From: an uncultured Oscillospiraceae bacterium
GTDB taxonomy: Bacteria > Bacillota > Clostridia > Oscillospirales > Oscillospiraceae
Reading direction: 5' to 3'
Assembly (NCBI GenBank): GCA_934636865.1
Contig: CAKUBI010000034.1
Span: 1-16,993 of the forward strand
DNA: 16,993 nt
This document shows positions 1-6,645 of the stretch, piece after piece (positions within the stretch are counted from its first letter, which is position 1; every line of letters begins with the position of its first letter). The notes beneath the pieces were generated by a model. It saw nothing but the letters and a program-made list of their open reading frames with translations. It ran no database searches and was not told the DNA's origin. Position numbers and translations under genes: made by a program.

Positions 1-75
1 AATTGGCAGACTCGCTAGATTCAGGTTCTAGTGCTCATTACGGGCGTGCGGGTTCAAGTCCCGCCTCGCGCACCA
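1..75 (+). tRNA. tRNA-Leu (anticodon CAG), 5' end missing
   Basis: The window opens inside a type II tRNA. The anticodon stem is 15-19 paired with 27-31, and the 7-base loop 20-26 holds anticodon CAG (22-24), which reads the leucine codon CUG. A long variable arm follows (about 32-47; 33-36 can pair with 42-45), as expected for tRNA-Leu. The T arm is 48-52/60-64 with loop TTCAAGT. The 3' acceptor strand CTCGCGC (65-71), discriminator A72 and an encoded CCA (73-75) complete it. The 5' acceptor strand and part of the D arm lie outside the window. Confidence 0.95.
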
Positions 76-83
76 AAGTGTTG

Positions 84-117
84 AAACTCAAGGGTTTTAC
101 CCTTGAGTTTTTCTTTT
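84..117 (+). terminator. Rho-independent terminator of the tRNA
   Basis: A perfect 11-bp stem (84-94 with 100-110) with a 5-base loop is followed by TTCTTTT. It begins 9 bases after the tRNA CCA end, so it ends the tRNA transcript. Confidence 0.9.
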
Positions 118-247
118 GCACCGGGGTTCCAAGCGGGCGAAGGAGCGAACATCCTTGAGAAGATCGTCCATGCAGGAGCCTTTCAGGGCGGCTGCGCGTC
201 GGGGCTTTCGGGGAGATGTCAGGAATGCCTGCTTATTTCTGCCGCTC

Positions 248-298
248 AAAATATAAGCATCCCGCCCGCACCCTGAAACCGGGACGCGGGCGAGATGC
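248..298 (-). terminator. Terminator of the YcxB-like gene (minus strand)
   Basis: Read on the minus strand, starting 10 bases after the stop of the 308-961 gene: a stem of 5 bp (294-298/257-261), 7 bp (286-292/263-269) and 3 bp (281-283/271-273), with small mismatches between the segments, followed by TTATATTTT. I see no gene between 118 and 247. Confidence 0.8.
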
Positions 299-307
299 CC
301 TTTCAGA

Positions 308-961
308 TCAGTTCTCCCGCAGGTCGAGGCAGGCCGGGACCTTCCCGGAAAGGAAGGTGCGGAAGCCGCCGGCATCGCTGCCGTCGAGGTCTCTTTTCTG
401 CAAAAGCGTGGCGCAGCCGCGATAGATGAGAAGAAACAGGTCCTGCGTCTCCACCGCGCAGGTGAAGTCGCCGTAAGGGATGGTCTCCGCGGCGTCTGCA
501 AGCGTCATGCCGTCTGACGCGAAGGAGACGGTCAGACCCTCGGGGAGCGCGTCCTTGCCGCGGAGCAGGCGCTCCGCGGACTTGTCGAAGGGGTTCTTTC
601 GTTTCCCGTACCGAAGATGCAGGTCGAACGCACCGACCAGCACAGCGAGCGCGCCGGTGAGCAGCGGCACAAGCAGCTCCTTCGGTGCAGTCAGGCCGGG
701 AATGAGGAGAAACAGTCCGCACGCAAGGCAGACGATATCGAGGAGCGTCCGCAAGAGCCGGTGCGCTTTCGACACTTTTTTCGTTCCCTGCGCGGCGCGT
801 GCACGCGCTCTTTCGCGCAGGCGGTCGGTCTGTCTCCACATGCCGGGATACTGCGCGCGGGAGGTGTGCTCGGTCTGGGCCTCGAGCGCGCGGCTCACCT
901 GGGGGAGAAGCGCGGAAACGTCGTAGGGGCTGAGGTGAAAAACATAGCGGGTCTCTTCCAT
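308..961 (-). CDS. YcxB-like membrane protein, function unknown
   Basis: 217 residues. The N-terminal third is soluble and charged (about 1-68). Two hydrophobic stretches close together (about 72-90 and 95-112) look like a membrane hairpin. The C-terminal half has the pattern of the YcxB-like domain: a beta-rich segment reading roughly 'GLTVSF..DGM...... IPYGDF..AVET.DLFLLIY', then a terminal strand/helix region. Family assignment rests on recalled pattern only. Proteins of this family are small membrane proteins with no established biochemical role. The start ATG (959-961) is supported by a GGAGG ribosome site about 8 bases upstream. It stands alone, with its own promoter and terminator, and is convergent with the tRNA. 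Confidence 0.85.
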   Translation of the reverse strand: MEETRYVFHLSPYDVSALLPQVSRALEAQTEHTSRAQYPGMWRQTDRLRERARARAAQGTKKVSKAHRLLRTLLDIVCLACGLFLLIPGLTAPKELLVPLLTGALAVLVGAFDLHLRYGKRKNPFDKSAERLLRGKDALPEGLTVSFASDGMTLADAAETIPYGDFTCAVETQDLFLLIYRGCATLLQKRDLDGSDAGGFRTFLSGKVPACLDLREN

Positions 962-992
962 GGGAGAGGTCCTCCTTTTGCGTTGTGGATAG

Positions 993-1021
993 AGCTTACC
1001 ACAGCCGGTGCGTTCTGTCCA
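993..1021 (-). promoter_or_regulatory. Probable SigA promoter of the YcxB-like gene
   Basis: Minus strand: -35 TGGACA (1016-1021), 17-bp spacer, -10 TAAGCT (993-998) preceded by TGG, a possible extended -10. The -10 is weak (3 of 6), but the position just upstream of the ribosome site fits. Confidence 0.45.
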
Positions 1022-1024
1022 ATG

Positions 1025-1077
1025 AGAAAAAGAAAAGCAGAAAAGGAGCGCTGCTCATGCGTGAGCGGCGCTCCTTT
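1025..1077 (-). terminator. Terminator of the MATE-acetyltransferase transcript
   Basis: A continuous 16-bp hairpin (1042-1057 with 1062-1077, one G-U pair, 4-base loop) lies 10 bases after the acetyltransferase stop. On the minus strand it is followed by a broken T-rich run (TCTGCTTTTCTTTTTC). It separates this unit from the YcxB-like gene. Confidence 0.85.
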
Positions 1078-1087
1078 CTGATGTGCT

Positions 1088-1705
1088 TTATTCGGCGGCG
1101 CGGCGCAGGATCTCCGCGACGAGCGCCTGGTCCAGCTGGGGGAAGGAGAGAAGCGGCGCGGGAGTCTCCGGATGCTCGCCGAGCAGTTTTTCCGCCCAGG
1201 ACATATTGTACCAGCGGCCGAACTTGTAGCCGCTGCGCGTGAACACACCGATGCGGCGGAAGCCCAGATGCTCGTGGAAGCGGATGCTGTTGTCCGTCAG
1301 GTATTCGTCGTCCGCGCCCTGCGGCTCGCCAATGCAGGCATAGAGGTTGTAGATGCCCTGCGCGCGGGAAAGGTCCTCGATCGCGCGGTAAAGGCGCTTG
1401 CCGAGCCCGTGTCTGCGCGCGTCGAGCGCGAGGTAGATCGTCGTTTCGGCGCAGCGGTCGTAGGCCTCGCGGGCGATAAAGGTATGCGTGTAGGCATAGC
1501 CGAGGATCTGCCCGGCTTCATCCTCGGCGACGAGATAGGGGTAACGCTGGGAGATCGTTTCCATGCGGCTGCGGAATTCCTCGACCGAGGGGACCTCATA
1601 CTCAAACGAGATGGCCGTTTTTTCCACATACGGCGCGTAGATCGCGAGCAGCGCGGGCACGTCGTCTGGGACGGCAATGCGGAAGCGGAATGCGGGGGTT
1701 GACAT
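1088..1705 (-). CDS. GNAT N-acetyltransferase, phosphinothricin/L-amino-acid acetyltransferase type
   Basis: 205 residues from ATG 1705. A GTG at 1714 is in frame, but the ATG is preferred because GAAAGGTGA lies 5 bases ahead of it and overlaps the stop of the MATE gene. It should transfer acetyl from acetyl-CoA to a small amine in the cytoplasm. Visible features: the N-terminal 'FRIAVPDDVPALLAIYAPYV' start typical of the PAT/MnaT group, an acidic 'AETTIYLAL' strand around E87, and the acetyl-CoA pyrophosphate loop R-x-x-G-x-G at 97-102. The C-terminal 25-30 residues extend past the usual domain. It is translated directly after the efflux pump gene, which hints at a shared detoxification role. 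The substrate cannot be told from the sequence: phosphinothricin, methionine sulfoximine or an ordinary amino acid are all possible. Confidence 0.9.
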   Translation of the reverse strand: MSTPAFRFRIAVPDDVPALLAIYAPYVEKTAISFEYEVPSVEEFRSRMETISQRYPYLVAEDEAGQILGYAYTHTFIAREAYDRCAETTIYLALDARRHGLGKRLYRAIEDLSRAQGIYNLYACIGEPQGADDEYLTDNSIRFHEHLGFRRIGVFTRSGYKFGRWYNMSWAEKLLGEHPETPAPLLSFPQLDQALVAEILRRAAE

Positions 1706-1710
1706 AAAAA

Positions 1711-3075
1711 TCACCTTTCGAACCCATGCACCCAGTCAGAGCGCAGGTAATAAATAAGGTAAATGGTGGAGCTGATGGCCCAGGTGAGCGGGTACGCCCA
1801 GTAGATATAGCGGATATCGCCGAAGAGGTGCACGACGATCATGATGTAGATGATGCGCAGGACGCACCAGACGGAGAGCATGATCATCATCGGCACGACC
1901 GCGCGGCCCGCGCCGCGGCAGACCGCCGCGATGGAATGCGAAAAGGCCAGAAGGCAGTAGAAAAGAGCCACCGTATGCGCCTGCTGCACGCCGAGGGCGA
2001 TCACGCCGGGGGTCTTGTCGAACACGCCGATGAGCTGCGGCGCGAAGAGATAGTAGCAAAGACCGATGAGCTCCGCCATGATGACGGCGATGAGGATGCA
2101 GAAGCGTGCGCCGCGCTTGGCGCGGTCGTACTGCCTGGCGCCGAGGTTCTGCCCGACGAAGGTGGTGCAGGCCATCGTGAAGCTCGTGATGGGCAGGAAG
2201 GCGAAGCCCTCGACCTTGGTGTGCGCGCCGTAGGCGGCCATGGCGAGCATGCCGAAGGAGTTGATCTGCGACTGGACGATGACGTTGGCAAGGCCGATGA
2301 CGCAGTTCTGGATGCCGGAGGGGAGACCGTAGCGCACGATCTCGCGCAGCATGTCGCCGTGCAGGCGGATGTTGCGCGGCGTGACGGTGTAGACCTCGCC
2401 TTTGCGCAGAAGATGGTGCAGGCACAGCACGAAGCTGACCGTCTGGGAGATGACGGTGGCCACGGCGGCGGCCCACACGCCCCAATGGAACGCGCCGATG
2501 AACAGCAGGTCAAGGGCAATGTTCGTCAGCGAGGAGATGATGAGGTAGTGCAGGGGGCGGCGGCTGTCGCCGAGCGCGTTGAGCGAGCTGGCGCACATAT
2601 TGTAGAGCACCGTCGCAAGAACGCCGAGAAAGTAGTAGCGGAAATACTCCACCGCCTCGGGCATCACCTGCGCGTCCGTGTTCATCCAAAGGAGAAACGT
2701 CGGCGTCAGCAGTACGCCGACGAGCGTGAGCCCCAGGCCGGAGACCACGCCGAAGGCGAGGTTTGTGTGGATGGCGCGCGAGACGCTTTCATAGTCGCCC
2801 GCGCCGAAGTACTTCGAAATGGCGACGCCCGCGCCCATGGACGTGCCGATGAAAAGGCTCGTGAGCAGCATGATGAGCGTGCCGGACGAGCTGACGGCGG
2901 CAAAGGCGTTCGTGCCGAGGAATTTGCCGACGATGTACACGTCGGCCGTGCTGTAGAGCTGCTGGAAAACCTGACTGATGAAAATCGGCAGCGCAAAGCG
3001 CAGGATCAGGGAGACGGGGTTCCCCTCGGTCATGTTCTGTACGCTTGTTCTGCCGACGGCGGCGGGCTGTGCCAT
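1711..3075 (-). CDS. MATE family multidrug/cation efflux transporter
   Basis: 454 residues, the usual MATE length, with about 12 hydrophobic segments. The start 'MTEGNPVSLILRFALPIFIS' (about residues 15-34) followed by 'QLYSTADVYIVGKFLG' is characteristic of clostridial MATE exporters, and the 'NALGDSRRPLHYLI' loop and second-half repeat 'YGLPSGIQN' also fit. These pumps sit in the cytoplasmic membrane and export drugs or organic cations using a Na+ or H+ gradient. The reading frame stays open to 3246, but the ATG at 3075 is chosen because it has an AGAGAGG ribosome site and restores the family length. It is transcribed with the downstream acetyltransferase from the promoter at 3218-3246, through a leader holding a terminator hairpin. 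The exported compound is unknown. Confidence 0.93.
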   Translation of the reverse strand: MAQPAAVGRTSVQNMTEGNPVSLILRFALPIFISQVFQQLYSTADVYIVGKFLGTNAFAAVSSSGTLIMLLTSLFIGTSMGAGVAISKYFGAGDYESVSRAIHTNLAFGVVSGLGLTLVGVLLTPTFLLWMNTDAQVMPEAVEYFRYYFLGVLATVLYNMCASSLNALGDSRRPLHYLIISSLTNIALDLLFIGAFHWGVWAAAVATVISQTVSFVLCLHHLLRKGEVYTVTPRNIRLHGDMLREIVRYGLPSGIQNCVIGLANVIVQSQINSFGMLAMAAYGAHTKVEGFAFLPITSFTMACTTFVGQNLGARQYDRAKRGARFCILIAVIMAELIGLCYYLFAPQLIGVFDKTPGVIALGVQQAHTVALFYCLLAFSHSIAAVCRGAGRAVVPMMIMLSVWCVLRIIYIMIVVHLFGDIRYIYWAYPLTWAISSTIYLIYYLRSDWVHGFER

Positions 3076-3092
3076 GTGATCCTCTCTTTCTC

Positions 3093-3109
3093 TGTCCCGC
3101 AGCGGGACA
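3093..3109 (-). repeat. 17-bp perfect palindrome just upstream of the MATE ribosome site
   Basis: TGTCCCG-CAG-CGGGACA: 7-bp arms with a 3-base centre, ending 17 bases before the MATE start codon. It could be a repressor operator in DNA, or an RNA hairpin beside the ribosome site. Function is inferred from position only. Confidence 0.5.
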
Positions 3110-3130
3110 ACTCTCTGTGGTCTGCCTGCT

Positions 3131-3167
3131 GAAAAAGGAAAAGCGCCGCAGAAGCGGTGCTTTTCCT
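3131..3167 (-). terminator. Intrinsic terminator inside the MATE leader (possible attenuator)
   Basis: Minus strand: a 9-bp arm (3159-3167 with 3136-3144), one A-C mismatch, then a 4-bp CCGC/GCGG stem with loop TTCT, followed by TTTTTC. It lies about 50 bases downstream of the expected start site of the promoter at 3218-3246 and 56 bases before the MATE start. Transcripts from that promoter must pass it. It could also end the gltX-SpoIIM transcript, whose last stop is about 90 bases upstream. Confidence 0.85.
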
Positions 3168-3217
3168 CAATCCCTGAAGAAACAGCAGATAAAAATCTAC
3201 AAAATCTTTGCAGGTTC

Positions 3218-3246
3218 ATTATATCGGTGTATTGCGCGAAAGTCAA
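3218..3246 (-). promoter_or_regulatory. Strong SigA promoter for the MATE-acetyltransferase unit
   Basis: Minus strand: -35 TTGACT (3241-3246), spacer exactly 17 bp, -10 TATAAT (3218-3223). Transcription should begin near 3211, giving a leader of about 135 bases before the MATE start. The -35 lies only 10 bases past the SpoIIM-family stop codon. Confidence 0.9.
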
Positions 3247-3256
3247 CCGTCTGCGC

Positions 3257-3868
3257 TCACATCACGAGCGAGAGCAGCACGGGCGTCACGTAGGTCTCGA
3301 TGACCGCGGCGAGAGCCAGAAGCGGCACGGTCAGCAGCAAAAATGCGCGCAGACAGTCCTGAAGCCGCGGCCAGAGGGGCATGGCCTCCTTCTTGCGGCG
3401 GATGCGGTCCGTTCCCGTGCGGCTGATGAGAAGCCCCAGCGTGCAGGCGAGGATGAGCGCCGAAAGCTCAAAGACGCCGTGCGGCAGGATGCCGACAAGG
3501 TAGACGCCGAGACCCGGCCCCTGCATCTGGTAGAGCGCGGCGAACGCGCCGAGCATCAGCGCGTTGGTGCCGAGCGCGAGCGCGCTGAGCGGCACGAAGG
3601 GGATGAGCCCGTAGAGCATCGAAAGGCAGGCGGCGACAAGGTTATTGAAAAAGAGCGTCGCCATCAGCTGCGACTGCGGCACGTCGGCCGTAAGGCCGAG
3701 CTGCTCGAGCTGCGCGGTGAAGCGCGCGAGAATTCCCTGTGCAAGCTCGGGTCTTGCGAGCGAGACGGCAAAGCCCAGCAGCGTCAGCACGCCGAACGCG
3801 GCGGCGGTGCTGAAAAATTCATGCCGGAGCGTGCCGTGGGAAAGGGTGGGGCAGAAGCGGTCGATCAT
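3257..3868 (-). CDS. SpoIIM (stage II sporulation protein M) / DUF95 family membrane protein
   Basis: 203 residues with about five hydrophobic segments (roughly 21-38, 70-90, 95-113, 120-149, 173-200). The family pattern is clear: 'FFNNLVAA' near 73-80, a G-rich membrane stretch, the signature 'ILPHGVFELSA' (PHG at 129-131, E134), and a C-terminal 'AAVIETYVTP' helix. In Bacillus, SpoIIM joins SpoIID and SpoIIP in the complex that remodels septal peptidoglycan during engulfment; other members of the fold are general membrane proteins of unknown role. The ATG at 3868 overlaps the gltX stop in ATGA, indicating translational coupling; no strong independent ribosome site is visible. Whether this is the true engulfment SpoIIM or a paralogue cannot be decided here. 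Confidence 0.85.
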   Translation of the reverse strand: MIDRFCPTLSHGTLRHEFFSTAAAFGVLTLLGFAVSLARPELAQGILARFTAQLEQLGLTADVPQSQLMATLFFNNLVAACLSMLYGLIPFVPLSALALGTNALMLGAFAALYQMQGPGLGVYLVGILPHGVFELSALILACTLGLLISRTGTDRIRRKKEAMPLWPRLQDCLRAFLLLTVPLLALAAVIETYVTPVLLSLVM

Positions 3869-5352
3869 GAAAGCTTGGCGATACCGGCCTTGACGCGCGC
3901 GACGGTCTCCTCGCGGCCAAGAATATGGCAGATCTCCACCGCGCCGCCGGGCGTGACGAGCTTGCCAGCGACGGCGATGCGCAGCGGCCACATGAGCGTC
4001 GCGTTCTTCACGCCGAGCTCCTCGGCAAACGAGACGAGCATGTCGTGGATGGCGTCGCTCGTCCACTCGGGCAGGTTATCGAGCTTGGGCAGGACCTTGC
4101 AGAGCATGTCGAGCGAGACCTCGCTGTTGGTCTTGGACTTCTTGTTCGTGTAGAACTCCACGCCGTAGTCGGGAAGAGCATCGAAGAAATCGACCTTCTC
4201 GGGAATGTCGGTGAGCTTTTCGCAGCGGGCCTGCAGCAGCGCCGCGATCTCGGAAGCGGAGTACGCCTCGTTCTTCACGCTCTGGCGGATGTAAGGCTCG
4301 GCGACTTTACAGAACTCATCGGGAGAGAGATTGCGCAGATAGTTGGCGTTGAAATACGTGAGCTTTTCAATGTCGAAGATGGCGGGGGACTTGGAGATGC
4401 CGCCGATGTCGAAGGCCTTCACGAGCTCGTCGAGCGTGAAGAACTCCTGCTCGCTCTGCTCGCCGCGCGGCGACCAGCCGAGCAGCGCCACATAGTTGAG
4501 GATGGCGGGCGTCAGGTAGCCCTGCGCCTTGAGGTCTTCATAGCTCGGGTCGCCGTTGCGTTTACTCATCTTATGCTGCGCGTCGCGCATGACGGGGGAG
4601 CAGTGCACGTAGGTCGGCACCTCCCAGCCGAAGCCCTCGTAGAGGAGGTTGTACTTCGGGGCGGAGGAGAGGTATTCGCTGCCGCGCACGACATGGGTGA
4701 TGCCCATGAGGTGATCGTCGATGACGTTGGCAAAGTTGTAGGTCGGCAGTCCGTCGCGCTTTAAGAGCACCTGATCGTCGAGCGTCTTGTTTTCGACCGT
4801 GATGTCGCCGAAGCTCGCATCGTGGAAGGTCGTGGTGCCCTCCTTCGGGATGCGCTGGCGGATGACATAGGGCTCGCCGGCAGCGACGCGCGCCTTGGCC
4901 TCTTCAAGCGGCAGGTCGCGGCAGGGATCGTCCGCGCGGTCGAATTCACCGCTGTCCTCCTCGCTCTCGGCCTTTTCGCAGAAGCAGTAGTAGGCGTGGC
5001 CGCGCTCGACCAGGAGCTCCGCGTACCTGCCGTAGGTGTCGCGGCGCTCGCTCTGGATATACGGGGCGACGGGGCCGCCGACGTCGGGGCCTTCGTCGTG
5101 GGAAAGGCCGCATTCGGCCATCGTGCGGTAGATGACGTCCGTCGCGCCCTCGACGAGACGGCCCTGGTCGGTATCCTCGATGCGGAGGATGAAGGTGCCA
5201 TCCGCATGGCGGGCGATCAGATAGGTGTAGAGCGCGGTGCGCAGATTGCCCACGTGCATGTAGCCCGTGGGGGAGGGAGCGAAGCGCGTGCGCACTTTGC
5301 CGTGCGGGATCTTCGCTTCCATTTCTTCAAAATACTTCATGTCGATGGACAT
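3865..5352 (-). CDS. gltX: Glutamyl-tRNA synthetase
   Basis: 495 residues, a normal bacterial GluRS length. A class I enzyme that joins glutamate to tRNA in the cytoplasm; in many Firmicutes it is non-discriminating and also charges tRNA-Gln, which an amidotransferase then corrects. Visible features: 'RFAPSPTGYMHVGN' carrying the HIGH-type signature (HVGN 33-36), 'LRIEDTDQGR' (56-65), cysteines C123, C125 and C144 near the usual zinc-site region, and KMSKR at 261-265. The C-terminal part is the helical anticodon-binding region. The start ATG at 5352 has AGGAGG seven bases upstream. The gene is led by its own SigA promoter, is divergent from trpS, and overlaps the SpoIIM-family gene by 4 bp at its end. 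No T-box is seen in its short leader. Confidence 0.97.
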   Translation of the reverse strand: MSIDMKYFEEMEAKIPHGKVRTRFAPSPTGYMHVGNLRTALYTYLIARHADGTFILRIEDTDQGRLVEGATDVIYRTMAECGLSHDEGPDVGGPVAPYIQSERRDTYGRYAELLVERGHAYYCFCEKAESEEDSGEFDRADDPCRDLPLEEAKARVAAGEPYVIRQRIPKEGTTTFHDASFGDITVENKTLDDQVLLKRDGLPTYNFANVIDDHLMGITHVVRGSEYLSSAPKYNLLYEGFGWEVPTYVHCSPVMRDAQHKMSKRNGDPSYEDLKAQGYLTPAILNYVALLGWSPRGEQSEQEFFTLDELVKAFDIGGISKSPAIFDIEKLTYFNANYLRNLSPDEFCKVAEPYIRQSVKNEAYSASEIAALLQARCEKLTDIPEKVDFFDALPDYGVEFYTNKKSKTNSEVSLDMLCKVLPKLDNLPEWTSDAIHDMLVSFAEELGVKNATLMWPLRIAVAGKLVTPGGAVEICHILGREETVARVKAGIAKLS

Positions 5353-5390
5353 AGAGGACCTCCTGAAGTGAGTCAGAATATAGATACCAC

Positions 5391-5419
5391 ATTACACCAT
5401 ATTTTGCCCCAAAAGTCAA
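5391..5419 (-). promoter_or_regulatory. SigA promoter of gltX
   Basis: Minus strand: -35 TTGACT (5414-5419), 17-bp spacer, -10 TGTAAT (5391-5396). The transcript start would lie about 30 bases before the start codon, too short for a T-box. Confidence 0.88.
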
Positions 5420-5495
5420 CGAAGGGCGCGGGATTTTTCCGCCCGGCGGCATGGTGCGCGGCGGCAGGATATCCTTTTTTCCCTGCATTGAGCCG

Positions 5496-5524
5496 TTGCA
5501 TTTCCCGGCGCGGTATGGTAACAT
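5496..5524 (+). promoter_or_regulatory. SigA promoter of trpS-tagO-mnaA
   Basis: -35 TTGCAT (5496-5501), 17-bp spacer, -10 TAACAT (5519-5524). The leader of about 75 bases has one small hairpin (5545-5549/5555-5559) but no terminator, T-box motif or obvious leader peptide. Confidence 0.75.
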
Positions 5525-5607
5525 ATCAAATTGGGTCGATAGCTGCGCCAAAACGGCGCGTTGGAGATATATCGAAACAGAAAACAAAAGATCGGAGAAA
5601 GAAGAAC

Positions 5608-6630
5608 ATGGAAAACATGGAACAAGCGGCACGCAAAAAAGTGATGCTGTCCGGCATTCAGCCCAGCGGCGATCTGACGCTGGGGTCCTACCTCGGCGCC
5701 ATCAAGAACTGGTCCGGCCGCGCAGAGGAATTTGACAACTACTACTTCATGGCCGATATGCACTCGATCACGGTCCGCCAGGACCCCGCGGCGCTGCGCC
5801 GCCGCACGCTCGAGCAGCTCGCGCAGTACATCGCCTGCGGCCTGGACCCGGAGAAGAACACGCTCTTCATCCAGTCCCACGTGCCGCAGCACGCGGAGCT
5901 CGGCTGGATCCTCAACTGCTACACGATGTTCGGCGAGCTTTCGCGCATGACGCAGTTCAAGGATAAGTCCGCCAAGAACAGCGAGAACATCAACGGCGGC
6001 CTTTTCACCTATCCTGCGCTGATGGCGGCGGATATCCTGCTCTATCAGCCCGACTATGTCCCCGTGGGCGAGGACCAGAAGCAGCATGTTGAGCTCTGCC
6101 GCAACATCGTCCAGCGCTTCAACGGCATCTACGGCGACGTGTTCAAGATGCCTGAGCCGTACATCCCCAAGGTCGGCGCGCGCGTGATGAGCCTGAGCGA
6201 CCCCAGCGCCAAAATGTCGAAATCCGATAAGGACCCCAACGGCTCCATCTACCTTATGGAAAAGCCCGAGGACATCCGCCGCAAGTTCAAGCGCGCCGTG
6301 ACCGACAGCGACACGGAGAACTGCGTGCGCTTCGACCCCGAGCACAAGCCCGGCGTCGCCAACCTGATGGCGATTTATTCCGCCGTGACGGGCAGGAGCT
6401 ACGACGAGATCGAGAAGGAGTTCGACGGTCAGGGCTACGGCGCGTTCAAACCCGCCGTGGGCGACGCCGTTATCGAAATGCTGCGCCCCATCCGCGAGGA
6501 GGCCACGCGCATCCTTGCCGACAAGGCGTATCTTGAGTCCGTGTACCGCGCGGGCGCGCAGAAGGCGTCCTACGTCGCGGAAAAGACGCTGCGCAAGGTC
6601 TACAAGAAGGTCGGCTTCGTGGCCCGCTGA
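5608..6630 (+). CDS. trpS: Tryptophanyl-tRNA synthetase
   Basis: 340 residues, the usual length. A class I enzyme that charges tRNA-Trp. Visible signatures: 'SGIQPSGDLTLGSYLGAI' with the HIGH-type motif TLGS at 24-27, 'YYFMADMHSIT' and 'YPALMAADILLYQ' in the catalytic fold, 'VPVGEDQKQHVEL', and KMSKS at 202-206. The frame is open far upstream, but the ATG at 5608 is chosen for its GGAG ribosome site and the family length; a second ATG at 5617 would also be possible. It is the first gene of an operon, with tagO starting 16 bases after its stop. Confidence 0.97.
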   Translation: MENMEQAARKKVMLSGIQPSGDLTLGSYLGAIKNWSGRAEEFDNYYFMADMHSITVRQDPAALRRRTLEQLAQYIACGLDPEKNTLFIQSHVPQHAELGWILNCYTMFGELSRMTQFKDKSAKNSENINGGLFTYPALMAADILLYQPDYVPVGEDQKQHVELCRNIVQRFNGIYGDVFKMPEPYIPKVGARVMSLSDPSAKMSKSDKDPNGSIYLMEKPEDIRRKFKRAVTDSDTENCVRFDPEHKPGVANLMAIYSAVTGRSYDEIEKEFDGQGYGAFKPAVGDAVIEMLRPIREEATRILADKAYLESVYRAGAQKASYVAEKTLRKVYKKVGFVAR

Positions 6631-6645
6631 AAAAGGTGAGAGAGA

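Noticed and set aside
97..171. A 24-residue minus-strand open frame starting at 171
   Set aside because: It has only a poor ribosome site, runs into the tRNA terminator and shows no recognisable feature.
118..247. Possible small RNA or gene between the tRNA terminator and the next terminator
   Set aside because: I found no promoter, conserved motif or convincing structure; a TGCTTAT/ATAAGCA inverted repeat (about 229-259) overlaps the minus-strand terminator and is weak.
1726..3132. A long plus-strand open frame opposite the MATE gene
   Set aside because: It is the complement of a well-supported membrane transporter; its product is Asp/Glu/His/Arg-rich, has no recognisable family and no ribosome site. 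GC-rich coding DNA often leaves such open frames.
3131..3210. Guanidine or preQ1 riboswitch in the MATE leader
   Set aside because: No ACGR-loop hairpin pair (guanidine-II) or preQ1-type pseudoknot sequence is visible, so the leader is left unclassified.
3076..3246. N-terminal extension of the MATE protein
   Set aside because: The extra 57 residues are translated from the promoter -10, the leader and the terminator; they are unlike a MATE N-terminus.
4822..5607. Upstream in-frame extension of trpS
   Set aside because: It would run antisense through gltX and through both divergent promoters; the ATG at 5608 gives the family length and has a ribosome site.
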